This document shows, piece after piece, positions 16,041 through 25,241 of a DNA stretch of 64,000 nucleotides. Position 1 is the first letter of the stretch; the number at the start of each line of letters is the position of its first letter. This DNA is from Pseudomonas typographi (GTDB taxonomy: Bacteria > Pseudomonadota > Gammaproteobacteria > Pseudomonadales > Pseudomonadaceae). Below the pieces are notes generated by a model. It was not told the origin of the DNA, did no database searches, and worked only from the letters and a program-made list of their open reading frames with translations. The stretch covers positions 62,001-126,000 of the forward strand of contig NZ_JAAOCA010000014.1 in the NCBI RefSeq assembly GCF_014694385.1, written 5' to 3'. A program made the translations under genes and the position numbers.

Positions 16041-18386
16041 TCAGAAATCGTAACGGGCCGTCATGCCGAGCGTTCGGGAATCACCCAGGCTAGCGTTATA
16101 GCTGCCATTGGAGCCGCCCCAAACGTAGGTGGCATAGGTTTTGTCGAAAGCGTTCTTCAGCCACAGCGAGACATCCCACTGGCCTTGGTAAAGATCGCCC
16201 CGCAGGCCGGTCGAAAGGTTAACCACCGCGTATGAAGGGATTTCACTATATTCAGAATTATCGAGCGTCCCTACGGTGTGAGAACGGAAAGCATAACTGG
16301 CGTTGACATAGGGCTGCAGCCCGCCTTCGAGAAACCACTGGTAGTGGGTATTGAGGTTAGCGATCCACTTTGAGGCGCCAGGTACCGTTGCGCCCGAGAG
16401 GTCACACTCGGCCGCGCCAGTGGCGTAACTTATTTCCGGTGCACAAGAGGCGTTCTTGTAGGAGGTGTAACGCACGTCGTTGTACGATGCGTTGGCATTC
16501 ACCGTCCAATTGCGATTGGGCTGCCAAGTGGCATCCAACTCGGCGCCCCGCGACCTTACCGCACCGGCATTGGTGAGGTAGTTCGCACGGACGTCCGGGT
16601 CATAGGCAGTGGCTTGATAGCCGGTCACCCGGGTCAAGAAAAGGTTGGCATTGAGCAGCAAGCGCTGATCGAACAGGGTGCTTTTTAACCCTACCTCCAA
16701 ATTGTTTGACCGTTCGCTACCGATCAGCAAAGAGCCCGCCCCAGCGGTGCGTGCGCTGCCCACCGCCAAGTTAACTCCCCCAGACTTTTCGCCGTGGCTG
16801 AGCGTGGTGTAGCCCAGCAGTTGATCATTGAAACGATAACTGAGTGAGGCCATGGTCGAAGGGCTGAAACTGTATTGGCTCAAATCGCCGGAATCGAAGG
16901 CACCGAGTTGTGCCTGGCGCGCGGTGGCTGCCGCTCCGCTGACGCTGGCGCCCCCGGTCGGGGCCTGCCGTTGGACCCAGGCGTCCTTTTCTTCGTAAGT
17001 ACCGCGCACACCCAACGCCAAATCGAGGCGCGGCGCCAGATGCAAGGTGAGCTGCCCAAACAAGGCATAACTGTTGGTGGTGATATGGCCGTTTGTGAAG
17101 CTATCGACGTTGGCCAGTGCGCCCTGGGCAGTACCGAGAAAGTTATCTGCATCGGAACCATAAAGGGTGGCTCCGTAGTTATTCAGCACCTGGCGATAAT
17201 AATAGGCTCCGACCACGTAGTCGTAGGCATCGCCTATGGGTGACGCCAGCCTTATTTCTTGTGAGTACTGTTTATCTTTGACCGCGACGCCATTGTTTCG
17301 GTATACCGAGATGTCCAGCCCATCATCGTTGTTCGGCGTGAAATCCCACCAGCGGTAGGCGGTGATGGAGGTGAGCGTAAAGTCACTTGGCGCACGCCAG
17401 TTGACCTCGACTGAAGCGCCGCCCTGGAACGTGGTCTTGGTGCTATCGCCATCGAAATTGACCTTTCGGTTGCCACTGGCCAAGGTACCGCCAGCGGAGG
17501 CGACACGCTGCAGGAAGCGGTTGCTGCCATTGATGTAGGGCCCCACGCTATAAAGCGTGGGCGAGCCGTAGGTGGACTTTTCCTGGTTGTAATCGCCAAT
17601 AAACCGCACGTTCAGATCGTCGTTTATGTTCCAGAGCAGTTGGCCCCTCATGCCTTCGCGGGCCCCACCGTTGACGTCATGGCCGTCGAAAATGTTTCGC
17701 GTATCACCGTCTTCGCGCGTGCGGTACAACGATAAGCGCCCAGCCAGTCGATCGTTAAGCGGGCCGGAGATAGAGCCTTTGGTCTGAACATAACCGTGCT
17801 CACCCACCGAGGTTTCAATGCTTCGCTCAGGGGTAAAAGAAGGCTTGCGGGTGCTGATATTGAGCACGCCCGCTGTCGTGTTTTTGCCAAAAAGAGTGCC
17901 TTGAGGGCCCCGCAATACATCGACTTGTTCGACGTCCAGCAAATCGAACACAGCCATACCCGGTCGGCCTAGATATACGTTATCCAAATAAAGCCCGACG
18001 CTGCCTTCCAGGCCATCGTTGGCCGGGTTGTTGCCAAGGCCGCGGATGGAAACACTGGCCTGACGCGCATGCTGATAAGCAACGTTGGTACTGGGAGCCA
18101 ATTGTTGGAGATCCTGAATCCGATAAATGCGCTGGTTTTCCAGCGTCTGCGAGTCCAGGACGGTTATTGGCGTAGGGACATCCTGCGCACGCTCTTCGCG
18201 ACGGCGGGCGTTGACCGTCACTTTGTCCAGGCGGGTATCCGTTCCGGCTATGGGCGCCTGGCCATCCTGCCCGGGCTCTGCATCTGCGGCGTGTGACATC
18301 AACGATACAGACGCCAGGGCTAGCGCCATGACCAGCGGCGTTTTCTGCGTCAAGGGATCGTGACGCAAGCGACGGGGATGAACCAT
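16041..18386 (-). CDS. TonB-dependent outer-membrane receptor
   Basis: 781-residue receptor. The signal peptide ends near MSHAADAE, a TonB-box-like LDKVTVNARR follows, then the plug domain (PITVLD, VSIRGLGNNP, VDVLRGPQGTLFGKNTTAG) and a 22-strand barrel ending in the aromatic YDF. ATG 18386 with AAGGAA upstream is chosen over 18410. It is followed by a sulfate-ester binding protein and diverges from the FGE gene, as in the sftP arrangement of sulfate-ester loci in P. putida. It therefore probably imports a bulky sulfated compound rather than iron, though a siderophore role cannot be excluded. Confidence 0.9.
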   Translation of the reverse strand: MVHPRRLRHDPLTQKTPLVMALALASVSLMSHAADAEPGQDGQAPIAGTDTRLDKVTVNARRREERAQDVPTPITVLDSQTLENQRIYRIQDLQQLAPSTNVAYQHARQASVSIRGLGNNPANDGLEGSVGLYLDNVYLGRPGMAVFDLLDVEQVDVLRGPQGTLFGKNTTAGVLNISTRKPSFTPERSIETSVGEHGYVQTKGSISGPLNDRLAGRLSLYRTREDGDTRNIFDGHDVNGGAREGMRGQLLWNINDDLNVRFIGDYNQEKSTYGSPTLYSVGPYINGSNRFLQRVASAGGTLASGNRKVNFDGDSTKTTFQGGASVEVNWRAPSDFTLTSITAYRWWDFTPNNDDGLDISVYRNNGVAVKDKQYSQEIRLASPIGDAYDYVVGAYYYRQVLNNYGATLYGSDADNFLGTAQGALANVDSFTNGHITTNSYALFGQLTLHLAPRLDLALGVRGTYEEKDAWVQRQAPTGGASVSGAAATARQAQLGAFDSGDLSQYSFSPSTMASLSYRFNDQLLGYTTLSHGEKSGGVNLAVGSARTAGAGSLLIGSERSNNLEVGLKSTLFDQRLLLNANLFLTRVTGYQATAYDPDVRANYLTNAGAVRSRGAELDATWQPNRNWTVNANASYNDVRYTSYKNASCAPEISYATGAAECDLSGATVPGASKWIANLNTHYQWFLEGGLQPYVNASYAFRSHTVGTLDNSEYSEIPSYAVVNLSTGLRGDLYQGQWDVSLWLKNAFDKTYATYVWGGSNGSYNASLGDSRTLGMTARYDF

Positions 18387-18633
18387 GGAAATTCCTTGTA
18401 CGAGGCGCACTGCTTGATAACGACTATTCCCGAGCGGGGATGGCCGGGGAACCGGAGTCGGATTCTCAGCGCATCAGCGCCGATCGAGCAATGTCGCCAA
18501 GTTCATAGTTTCGATACCTGTTCGGCATTGTTTACCACCAAATCGGTACTGGCTTGCATCACCTGCGAGTTGTCATTAGTTTTGTCGCAAACACCTTCCA
18601 TAGCGCCCGAGCGGCGCCCCTTGCGGAGTTCAA

Positions 18634-19596
18634 ATGTCCCGTCCAACGTCTTGCTGCCTGCCGAGTCTCAGACGTGATTCGCCTGCGGCCCACGTCAAAG
18701 CGCCCATGCCATGCCCTGAGTTTTCCCGGGTAGCGATGTGCCGCATCAACGCGGGCGATTTCGTCATGGGCGCGCAGGATGCGGATGGTTGGCCGGATGA
18801 CGGAGAGGGCCCGGTGCGCGTCGTGCAACTCGATGGGTTCTGGATCGATGCTTGCTGTGTGAGCAATCGGGAATTTGCACGGTTCGTTCAGGCCACCGGC
18901 TATTGCACAGTGGCGGAACAGGTAGGCTGGTCATGCGTGTTTCATCTTGCCCTGACCAAGAGCCTGCAACCACGCCGCGATCTTTGGCGGCCGCTTGATA
19001 GCCCTTGGTGGCTGGCAGTCGATGGCGCTCACTGGCGCTGCCCGCAAGGCCCGGCCTCAAGCCTGGAGGGGCTGGATAATCATCCAGTCGTCCATGTGGC
19101 CTGGGAAGATGCCCAGGCCTATGCCGCCTGGGCCGGTAAACGCCTACCCACCGAAGCCGAATGGGAAAAAGCGGCGCGTGGAGGGCTGCCCAGCAGTCGT
19201 TATCCATGGGGCGATGACCTGCACCAGGAAGGTAAGCACCATTGCAACATCTGGCAGGGTGCCTTCCCCTCCCACAACGACTGCACTGACGGATACTTCA
19301 CCACAGCGCCAGTCGATGCTTTTTCTGCCAACGATTACGGCCTCTACAATTGCTCTGGAAACGTCTGGGAATGGTGCTCCGATTACTGGTCTGCGCGTTG
19401 GCATTGCGAGCAAGCACCCCATACCCGCGTCAATCCACAGGGTCCCGATCTGGGCGAAAGCCGGGTCATCAAAGGCGGCTCGTACCTGTGCCACGCATCC
19501 TATTGCAATCGGTATCGGCTGGCAGCACGCACCCATTGCGCGCCTGGCATGAGCTCGGCCCACTTAGGGTTCCGTTGCGCCGCCAGCGAACCCTAA
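18634..19596 (+). CDS. Formylglycine-generating enzyme (sulfatase-modifying factor)
   Basis: 320-residue aerobic FGE that oxidises the active-site Cys of sulfatases to formylglycine. It shows the FGE fold from RINAGDFVMGAQD through HPVVHVAWEDAQAYAAWAGKRLPTEAEWEKAARGG-type motifs to the decisive catalytic segment GGSYLCHASYC (Cys286 and Cys291), then LGFRCAAS. The two cysteines in this spacing distinguish a true copper-dependent FGE from other SUMF1-domain proteins. No signal peptide is seen, consistent with modification of cytoplasmic sulfatases encoded next door. GGAG five bases upstream supports ATG 18634. It is divergent from the receptor gene and convergent with the split sulfatase. Confidence 0.93.
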   Translation: MSRPTSCCLPSLRRDSPAAHVKAPMPCPEFSRVAMCRINAGDFVMGAQDADGWPDDGEGPVRVVQLDGFWIDACCVSNREFARFVQATGYCTVAEQVGWSCVFHLALTKSLQPRRDLWRPLDSPWWLAVDGAHWRCPQGPASSLEGLDNHPVVHVAWEDAQAYAAWAGKRLPTEAEWEKAARGGLPSSRYPWGDDLHQEGKHHCNIWQGAFPSHNDCTDGYFTTAPVDAFSANDYGLYNCSGNVWEWCSDYWSARWHCEQAPHTRVNPQGPDLGESRVIKGGSYLCHASYCNRYRLAARTHCAPGMSSAHLGFRCAASEP

Positions 19597-20610
19597 AACA
19601 CAGCGCCCACTGGTTCTGGAGCATGCTTCATGGCCCGGTATTGTTTAAGGGGCTACTGAACATGGCGTCAAGGGTGCCACTGCCCGGGCCGTGGTAGTTC
19701 GACGTCGGGCCTGCGAGCCCCCAACTGGTCCGGCAAAACGTCCGCGGTTTCCACCAGCCAGCGCAACAATCGCTCACGCAACTCCGACTCGATCGACGCA
19801 TACTGCACCTGCCCGAACAGATTGTTGAGTTCTTGAGGGTCATCAATACGGTTATACAATTCGGCGCCCTCATAAAGGCGCCAGACGTACGTCCACTCCC
19901 GGTTGCGGATCGCAACCACCTTACCGGCCGATGTCGGCACCCGGCGCGGCAAGGTAGATTTCAAGTCGTAAGGGTAAGGCGCCGTGTGCAGGCGTTTGAC
20001 CTCCTCGGTCGTGAAACCACCCTCGGTGAAAACTTCGTGGCGATGCTCGCGGGCAGGATCCGCCAGGCAGGCAACAAAACTGCGCCCGAAATGCGTGTGT
20101 TGTCGCGCCCGATCAATACCGGCAAGTTCGAGCAAGGTCGGGAAAACGTCGATCAGTTCAATCAGTGCATTGCTCTTGGTCCCGGAAGCTAAACCTGGAC
20201 CAGAAATGAGCAGCGGAATGCGCACCAAGCATTCATTGACCCCCGATGGCCATTTTTCTATGGCGCCGTAATCGCCCAGGTATTCGCCATGGTCAGCGAA
20301 GAACGCCGTAATGGTATTTTTTGAAGTATTGGCGTCCATCAGGCGGCCCACATGGCTGTCCAACCGCGAGATCATTCCAAAATAGACAGCTTTGATTTCA
20401 CGCCACTGCGCCTCGCTAAGGTTATCCCAGCCATGCTCACGAATCAGTTCCGAAAGAAAGCGTGGCTGAGGCCCGCTGGCGGAGTTGGGCAACGCTATCG
20501 CTTCTCGTTGGTACATCGAAAACCAAGGCTGCTCTACTTCGAAAGGTGGATGCGGGAAAAATAGCGGTACGAACAGGATCCACGGCGAGCTGGGCGGGTT
20601 GCGCAACCAA

Positions 20611-20637
20611 GGCGGATTCAACCGGTCGTCGCAACAC
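20611..20637 (+). repeat. Left terminal inverted repeat of the IS30-family element
   Basis: 27 bp, identical to the inverse of 22032-22058. It begins GGCGGATTC and ends CGCAACAC. The CAA target repeat abuts it on the left. Confidence 0.92.
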
Positions 20638-20653
20638 CTTGATCGAGGTGTTT

Positions 20654-22051
20654 ATGGGACTACCCGCAGGATGGATGCAAAAATTGACGGGCCGGGGAGC
20701 GATGCGTTCTCCAGGTGCACCCTCACTTCGTAATGAGATCGAGCGGCTATTTTGGGTGCAGATTGCAACAGGCATCACTAGCGAAAAGGCAGCACATGCC
20801 GTTGGCGTATCAACAGCGGTAGGTACACGCTGGTTCCGTCATCGAGGTGGGATGCCATTATTCATGTCGAATCACATATCAGGACGATACTTATCGTTCG
20901 CAGAGCGAGAAGAGATTGGGCTGCTTCGAGCGCAAAGTGTTGGCGTTCGTGAGATCGCCCGTCGTCTTGGACGAAGCCCATCGACAATTTCACGGGAGCT
21001 GACACGAAATGCTGCTACCCGTTGCGGTCGGCTTGAATATCGAGCGTCAGTAGCGCAATGGAAGGCAGAACTGGTGGCCAAGAGGCCGAAACCAGCGAAA
21101 CTGGTCACCAACCCGCGACTGCACCAGTACGTACGCGATCGCCTTGAGGGCAAGGTTCAAGACGCCGATGGTCGTGAGATTTCTGGGCCTCGGCAAGCGC
21201 CCTTCAAAGGCCGAAATAAACCGCATCGCAGTGACCGTAAATGGGTCAATGGCTGGTCGCCTGAGCAGATTGCCAACCGGCTCCAGATCGATTTTCCGGA
21301 TGATGAATCCATGCGCATCTCTCCTGAAGCCATATATCAGGCACTCTACATTCAGGGTCGAGGAGCTCTCAAGCGCGAACTGGTGAGCTGCCTGCGCTCA
21401 GGACGAGCATTGCGCGTGCCGAGAGCCAGAGCGCAGGCCAAAGTGTGGGCACACGTCAGCGAGGACGTCATGATCTCCAGTCGCCCTGCTGAGGTAGAAG
21501 GTCGGGCTGTACCCGGGCATTGGGAGGGCGACCTGATCATCGGTCTGAACCGTTCTGCGATTGGAACTCTGGTCGAGCGCTCAACTCGATTTACCATGCT
21601 CGTCCATCTGCCTCGCGAGAAAGGTTATGGGCTAATTCCCCGCACGAAGAACGGCCCGGCGCTGGCTGGCTATGGGGCTGTTAGTATGGCCAACGCACTG
21701 AAGAAGTCGGTGACTGATCTTCCCATCGAGCTGTGGCGATCTTTGACCTGGGATCGTGGAAAGGAGCTGTCGGATCACGCTCGATTTACCCTCGAGTCCG
21801 GAGTAAAAGTTTTCTTTGCTGATCCACATAGTCCATGGCAGCGCGGCACAAACGAAAATACGAACGGCCTCTTACGGCAATACTTTCCGAAAGGCACCGA
21901 CCTGTCTCGTTGGAGTGCCCAAGAGATCCGGGCAGTAGCCCACGCGCTTAACACGAGACCCCGAAAAACACTCGGCTGGAAAACACCTGCCGAAGCATTG
22001 AATGAGTATCTAAAATCTGTCCAACAATCTAGTGTTGCGACGACCGGTTGA
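20654..22051 (+). CDS. IS30-family transposase
   Basis: 465-residue DDE transposase. An extended N-terminus (RNEIERLFWVQIATGITSEKAAHAVGV) precedes the IS30 helix-turn-helix LSFAEREEIGLLRAQSVGVREIARRLGRSPSTISREL. The catalytic core has the first Asp in GHWEGDLIIG, the second in LTWDRGKELSDH, and Glu in WQRGTNENTNGLLRQYFPKGTD. ATG 20654 is the first in-frame start inside the element. The open frame extends upstream into sulfatase DNA only by chance. The gene appears intact. Confidence 0.92.
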   Translation: MGLPAGWMQKLTGRGAMRSPGAPSLRNEIERLFWVQIATGITSEKAAHAVGVSTAVGTRWFRHRGGMPLFMSNHISGRYLSFAEREEIGLLRAQSVGVREIARRLGRSPSTISRELTRNAATRCGRLEYRASVAQWKAELVAKRPKPAKLVTNPRLHQYVRDRLEGKVQDADGREISGPRQAPFKGRNKPHRSDRKWVNGWSPEQIANRLQIDFPDDESMRISPEAIYQALYIQGRGALKRELVSCLRSGRALRVPRARAQAKVWAHVSEDVMISSRPAEVEGRAVPGHWEGDLIIGLNRSAIGTLVERSTRFTMLVHLPREKGYGLIPRTKNGPALAGYGAVSMANALKKSVTDLPIELWRSLTWDRGKELSDHARFTLESGVKVFFADPHSPWQRGTNENTNGLLRQYFPKGTDLSRWSAQEIRAVAHALNTRPRKTLGWKTPAEALNEYLKSVQQSSVATTG

Positions 22052-22058
22052 ATCCGCC
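22032..22058 (-). repeat. Right terminal inverted repeat of the IS30-family element
   Basis: 27 bp, the exact inverse of 20611-20637. The transposase coding sequence ends inside it, and the second CAA target repeat follows at 22059-22061. Confidence 0.92.
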
Positions 22059-22596
22059 CAATGTTCGGCTGTGCGAATGGTGGCCTCGTCGGCATCGGCC
22101 TGAGCATCTTCCTGGCTGCGCTCACCGCGATAATAGGCGCGCGACAGGGGATTGCCTTTGTCCCACTGCGCAGGCCCGGTCACGCTCCAATGCTCATCAG
22201 CGTTGGCCGTTGGAAGGTTGCCGTATTCATGCGCTGACAGCTCATTGGCCCCCGGGCCTAATGCGTCACCTCGGTTGCCGGCGATAACGACGTGATAGCC
22301 GTTGTCCTTGAACGTGCGCAAGAAGTTGGGCTCATCTTGTTGCAACAGGTAATGCAAGGTTCGGTGCCCGGCCACATGTGGATACTTTCCTGAGAGGAAG
22401 GACACCCGAGAGGGTGAACATACGCTGTGCTGGCCAAATACTTCAGCAAAACTAACACCGTGCCTGGCCAGTTTATCGAGGCAAGGGGTCAAGACCGGTG
22501 TCGAAGCGTTCAAAAAAGGCAGGCTGTCGGCACGTAACTGGTCGGCGACAATAACGATAAAGTTGGGGCGTTCAGTCATGGTTAAACCTAAAATCA

Positions 22597-24165
22597 TCAA
22601 CGGGCGATTTGGTTATCAGGGCCTTTTTCAGCCTGCAGTGCCAGGTCGTGATGCGCACGGGCCTGCAAATGGCGGGCGTCGGCATGCCCTTGCTGTGGAA
22701 GGCCGAGTCGTTCGTACTGTTCGGGTGGGGCATGGTTGGCGCGCAGCATATTAAGGAGCATATCGATCATGCGTAACTCAATAGCATCGTCCAGCAACGG
22801 GTGCTTCTGCCCAGGGTCTTGCTTTAAGTCGAACAGCAACGTGCCATAACGTTCAGCACCCCGGCGGGAGGCTGAATGGGCCGGGAGTTTCAACGTCGGG
22901 GTCGCTTTGCTAAACGGAAACGGCGGATGAAGCGATGCTTGTTGCAAGGTCGGCAACTCCATGAGCGCTCGCATACGCATGGGCATCAGGGTGTATTCGA
23001 ACAGCGGGGTGTTCTGTTCCGGCACGGCAGGGCCGCGCATATAGACATATCGCCCGTCGGTGACATTGACCTGGGCACCGAATGTACCGTACAGGTTGCC
23101 GGCACGGGCCGGCTGGTCGGCGATAATGCGCTTGGCCAACGGCACGCCCTGCATGTCAGGCGTAGGTTCAAGGCCGAAGAACTCTAATAAGGTCGGCGCC
23201 AAGTCGATCATCTGCACCAGCGCTTGGCGGCGCTCGTCTCGCACCCCAGTACGAGGGTCCCATACGAACAACGGCGTATGAGCCACTTCATTGAACCAGG
23301 GCTGAACGCCCTTGGCCCACCATCCATGTTCGTCCAGCAGATAACCATGGTCAGTGCAGACAATGAGCAGCGTGTCCTGCCACAGCGACAACTCATCCAT
23401 CACGTCCATGACCCGCCCCAACGAGCGATCGCACATACTCAACAGTGCCGCATATCGATAGCGGATATGCTCGACCTCCTCGGGCTTTTCACTCACGGGC
23501 TGATAGCCAGGCCAATCGAAATGCAAGCCGTTATAAGTGTCCGGGTATGGGTCCAAATAGCGATCATAGGTGTAGAACGGCTCATGCGGATCGAATGTTT
23601 CGATTTGCAGAAACCAATTATCCGCCTCGGCGTTGGTGGTCATGAACGCCAGGCCAGCATCGAACGTTTTGGTCTGGGGGTGATCCGCTTCAGTCCGCAT
23701 GTGCTGGCGATTGACCCAATCCTGCCGCCATAGCGGATTGCCCGCTCCCGATTTCAACGTGGGAGGCATCGCGGGCTCCGCAACTTGGCCCTTCCATTTG
23801 TCGCCCTCCTGGCCGCGAAAGAACTCCCAGCTGTCATAGCGCGAATGGTAAGTCGACCCGCCATCTTCCCAGTAATGCTGGTGGTCACTGACCAGATGGC
23901 TATAGACCTTATGTTCGCTCAGTATTTGCGGCATGGAGTCGTCAAAAGGCTCCAGTGGCCCCCAGCCCCTATGCAAAAAATTGTAACGCCCGGTATGCAA
24001 CTCACGGCGCGCCGGCATGCACGGCATGCTGCCAACGTAACAGTTATCGAAGGTGACGCTGCGTTTGGCAAGCCGGGTAAAATTCGGCGCATTTACCCAA
24101 TCGCAGCCGTAAGGGGGAAGCATTCTACGATTCAATGAATCGAACATGACCATGATTGCTTTCAT
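22597..24165 (-). CDS. Type I sulfatase (Cys type)
   Basis: 522-residue sulfatase predicted to hydrolyse a sulfate ester. The formylglycine motif is MPCMPARRELHTGRY (Cys49, Pro51, Arg53). The N-terminal metal-site strand is MVMFDSLNRRMLPPYG and the second metal site is LLIVCTDHGYLLDEHGWWAKG. There is no signal peptide, so it is cytoplasmic and needs the FGE encoded at 18634. It is transcribed first in a two-sulfatase unit, the second gene being the IS-split one. It is divergent from the LysR gene, with a 27-bp palindrome between them. The substrate is unknown. Length and motifs resemble N-sulfoglucosamine or choline sulfatase-like groups more than AtsA. Confidence 0.92.
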   Translation of the reverse strand: MKAIMVMFDSLNRRMLPPYGCDWVNAPNFTRLAKRSVTFDNCYVGSMPCMPARRELHTGRYNFLHRGWGPLEPFDDSMPQILSEHKVYSHLVSDHQHYWEDGGSTYHSRYDSWEFFRGQEGDKWKGQVAEPAMPPTLKSGAGNPLWRQDWVNRQHMRTEADHPQTKTFDAGLAFMTTNAEADNWFLQIETFDPHEPFYTYDRYLDPYPDTYNGLHFDWPGYQPVSEKPEEVEHIRYRYAALLSMCDRSLGRVMDVMDELSLWQDTLLIVCTDHGYLLDEHGWWAKGVQPWFNEVAHTPLFVWDPRTGVRDERRQALVQMIDLAPTLLEFFGLEPTPDMQGVPLAKRIIADQPARAGNLYGTFGAQVNVTDGRYVYMRGPAVPEQNTPLFEYTLMPMRMRALMELPTLQQASLHPPFPFSKATPTLKLPAHSASRRGAERYGTLLFDLKQDPGQKHPLLDDAIELRMIDMLLNMLRANHAPPEQYERLGLPQQGHADARHLQARAHHDLALQAEKGPDNQIAR

Positions 24166-24186
24166 TGGATACCCATGTGAGCGAAG

Positions 24187-24213
24187 ATTGTTATTCTTTA
24201 TTTGAATAACAAT
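24187..24213. promoter_or_regulatory. 27-bp palindrome between the sulfatase operon and the LysR gene
   Basis: Ten-base arms ATTGTTATTC and GAATAACAAT are perfect inverse complements around the 7-bp spacer TTTATTT. It starts 22 bp upstream of the sulfatase ATG, so binding there would overlap its promoter or leader, and lies about 100 bp before the LysR ATG. The surrounding 146-bp gap is very AT-rich. It is a strong candidate operator for the adjacent LysR protein. Confidence 0.65.
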
Positions 24214-24311
24214 ATTTCATAACCTTATTTTTAGAAATTAAACAATAGGTTAATACTGCCGCTCGGATACCTCCAATGCATTGTCGGACTTACTTCTATG
24301 CCGAAAAAGCA

Positions 24312-25241
24312 ATGAATATCAAGCAGCTCGAACATTTTGTCGCCTTGGCCGAGCACCATAGTTTCATCCGGGCTTCGGAGGCCTGCGGAATCACGCAGCC
24401 CGCTTTCAGCCGCAGTATCCGTAACCTCGAAGAGACCCTGGGCTGCCAGCTCGTGGATCGTCGATCAGGCCGTAATTTCCGCCCGACATCTCAAGGTGAG
24501 CGGGTACTGCAACACGCCCTTACGGTGCTGCAAGGCATCTCCAGCCTGACGAACGAAATAAACCAAACCGCGCGGCTGGAGATGGGCGAGGTAAATATTG
24601 GCGCAGGGCCTATGCCTGCCTTGCAACTCGTGCCACACGCGATCGCGCAATTTCTCAATCGCCATCCGCGAATGCAGGTGCATTTCGAGGTCGCCAACTG
24701 GCGTACGTTGGACAAGGGGATGAAATCCAAGCAATTGGATTTTGTGGTCGCGGCATCGCCTCCTTTTCTCAACGATCCTGCCTATGAGGTCACCTTGCTC
24801 ACGCCCCAACGAATGGCGCTATTCTGCCGCAGGGGTCATCCATTACTAGAGAAGCCAGCCCCTTTGAAAGGCGAGGATATCTTTGCCTACCCCATGGCCA
24901 TGGCCGGTGCATCGCGGGACCAAGTTTCGAGGGTGGCACGTTCGCTCGGCGCAAATGGCGTCCGCCTGGGCATGGAAAGTGACAATATCCACGCCCTGCT
25001 GACCGTTATCGCCAACAGCGATGCCGTGGGGCTTCTGCATGCGGACAGCTATCGAGGTACCACGGGGGACATTGCGCGCCTAGATAATCTGCCCCGAGCG
25101 TTAGATGCCGTTGTTGCTCGGTATGGAATCATCGTTCGCAGGGACCACCGGTTGTCACCCGGCGCTGAACGCATGCTGCAAACTATTAAGGAGCTGGACA
25201 ATAACGCCTTACGTGATCGCACGTTTTTACCTGCCAACTGA
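24312..25241 (+). CDS. LysR-family transcriptional regulator (probable sulfatase regulator)
   Basis: 309-residue LysR regulator. The N-terminal winged helix MNIKQLEHFVALAEHHSFIRASEACGITQPAFSRSI precedes a type-2 periplasmic-binding-like effector domain. ATG 24312 is chosen because homologues begin MNIKQLE. It diverges from the sulfatase unit and shares an AT-rich promoter with a long palindrome. By analogy with the SftR regulator of sulfate-ester loci in P. putida it may activate the sulfatases or the receptor genes. That role is inferred from position only. Its stop overlaps a 42-codon ORF (TGATG). Confidence 0.9.
   Translation: MNIKQLEHFVALAEHHSFIRASEACGITQPAFSRSIRNLEETLGCQLVDRRSGRNFRPTSQGERVLQHALTVLQGISSLTNEINQTARLEMGEVNIGAGPMPALQLVPHAIAQFLNRHPRMQVHFEVANWRTLDKGMKSKQLDFVVAASPPFLNDPAYEVTLLTPQRMALFCRRGHPLLEKPAPLKGEDIFAYPMAMAGASRDQVSRVARSLGANGVRLGMESDNIHALLTVIANSDAVGLLHADSYRGTTGDIARLDNLPRALDAVVARYGIIVRRDHRLSPGAERMLQTIKELDNNALRDRTFLPAN

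Larger units (their letters stand above)
20611..22058 (+). mobile_element. IS30-family insertion sequence, 1448 bp, inserted in a sulfatase gene
   Basis: Bounded by perfect 27-bp terminal inverted repeats (20611-20637 and 22032-22058) that start GGCGGATTCAACC. Flanked by the 3-bp direct repeat CAA (20608-20610 and 22059-22061), the expected target duplication size for this family. It contains one transposase gene ending 7 bp before the right end. The ends and the transposase are intact, so the element looks functional and recently inserted. Confidence 0.92.
19668..22579 (-). pseudogene. Type I sulfatase (Cys type) split by an IS30-family element
   Basis: The 5' part (22579-22059) encodes the N-terminus with the formylglycine motif VCSPSRVSFLSGKYP (Cys54 the target). 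The 3' part (20607-19668) encodes the C-terminal half with ITAFFADHGEYLGDYG. Removing the insertion and one copy of the CAA target duplication gives an uninterrupted 486-residue frame through AEHWLRNPPSS. As it stands, the N-terminal piece runs 189 residues and stops inside the IS. No signal peptide is seen. The ATG at 22579 follows the other sulfatase gene by 17 bp, and an upstream ATG at 22597 overlaps that gene's stop (TGATG). Confidence 0.9.

Noticed and set aside
16041..18386. Siderophore receptor with a Fur box
   Set aside because: No clear Fur-like site was found in the upstream 247 bp, and the genomic context is sulfur metabolism.
20462..20653. N-terminal extension of the transposase frame
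   Set aside because: It runs upstream of the left IS end into sulfatase DNA, so it cannot be part of the element's gene.
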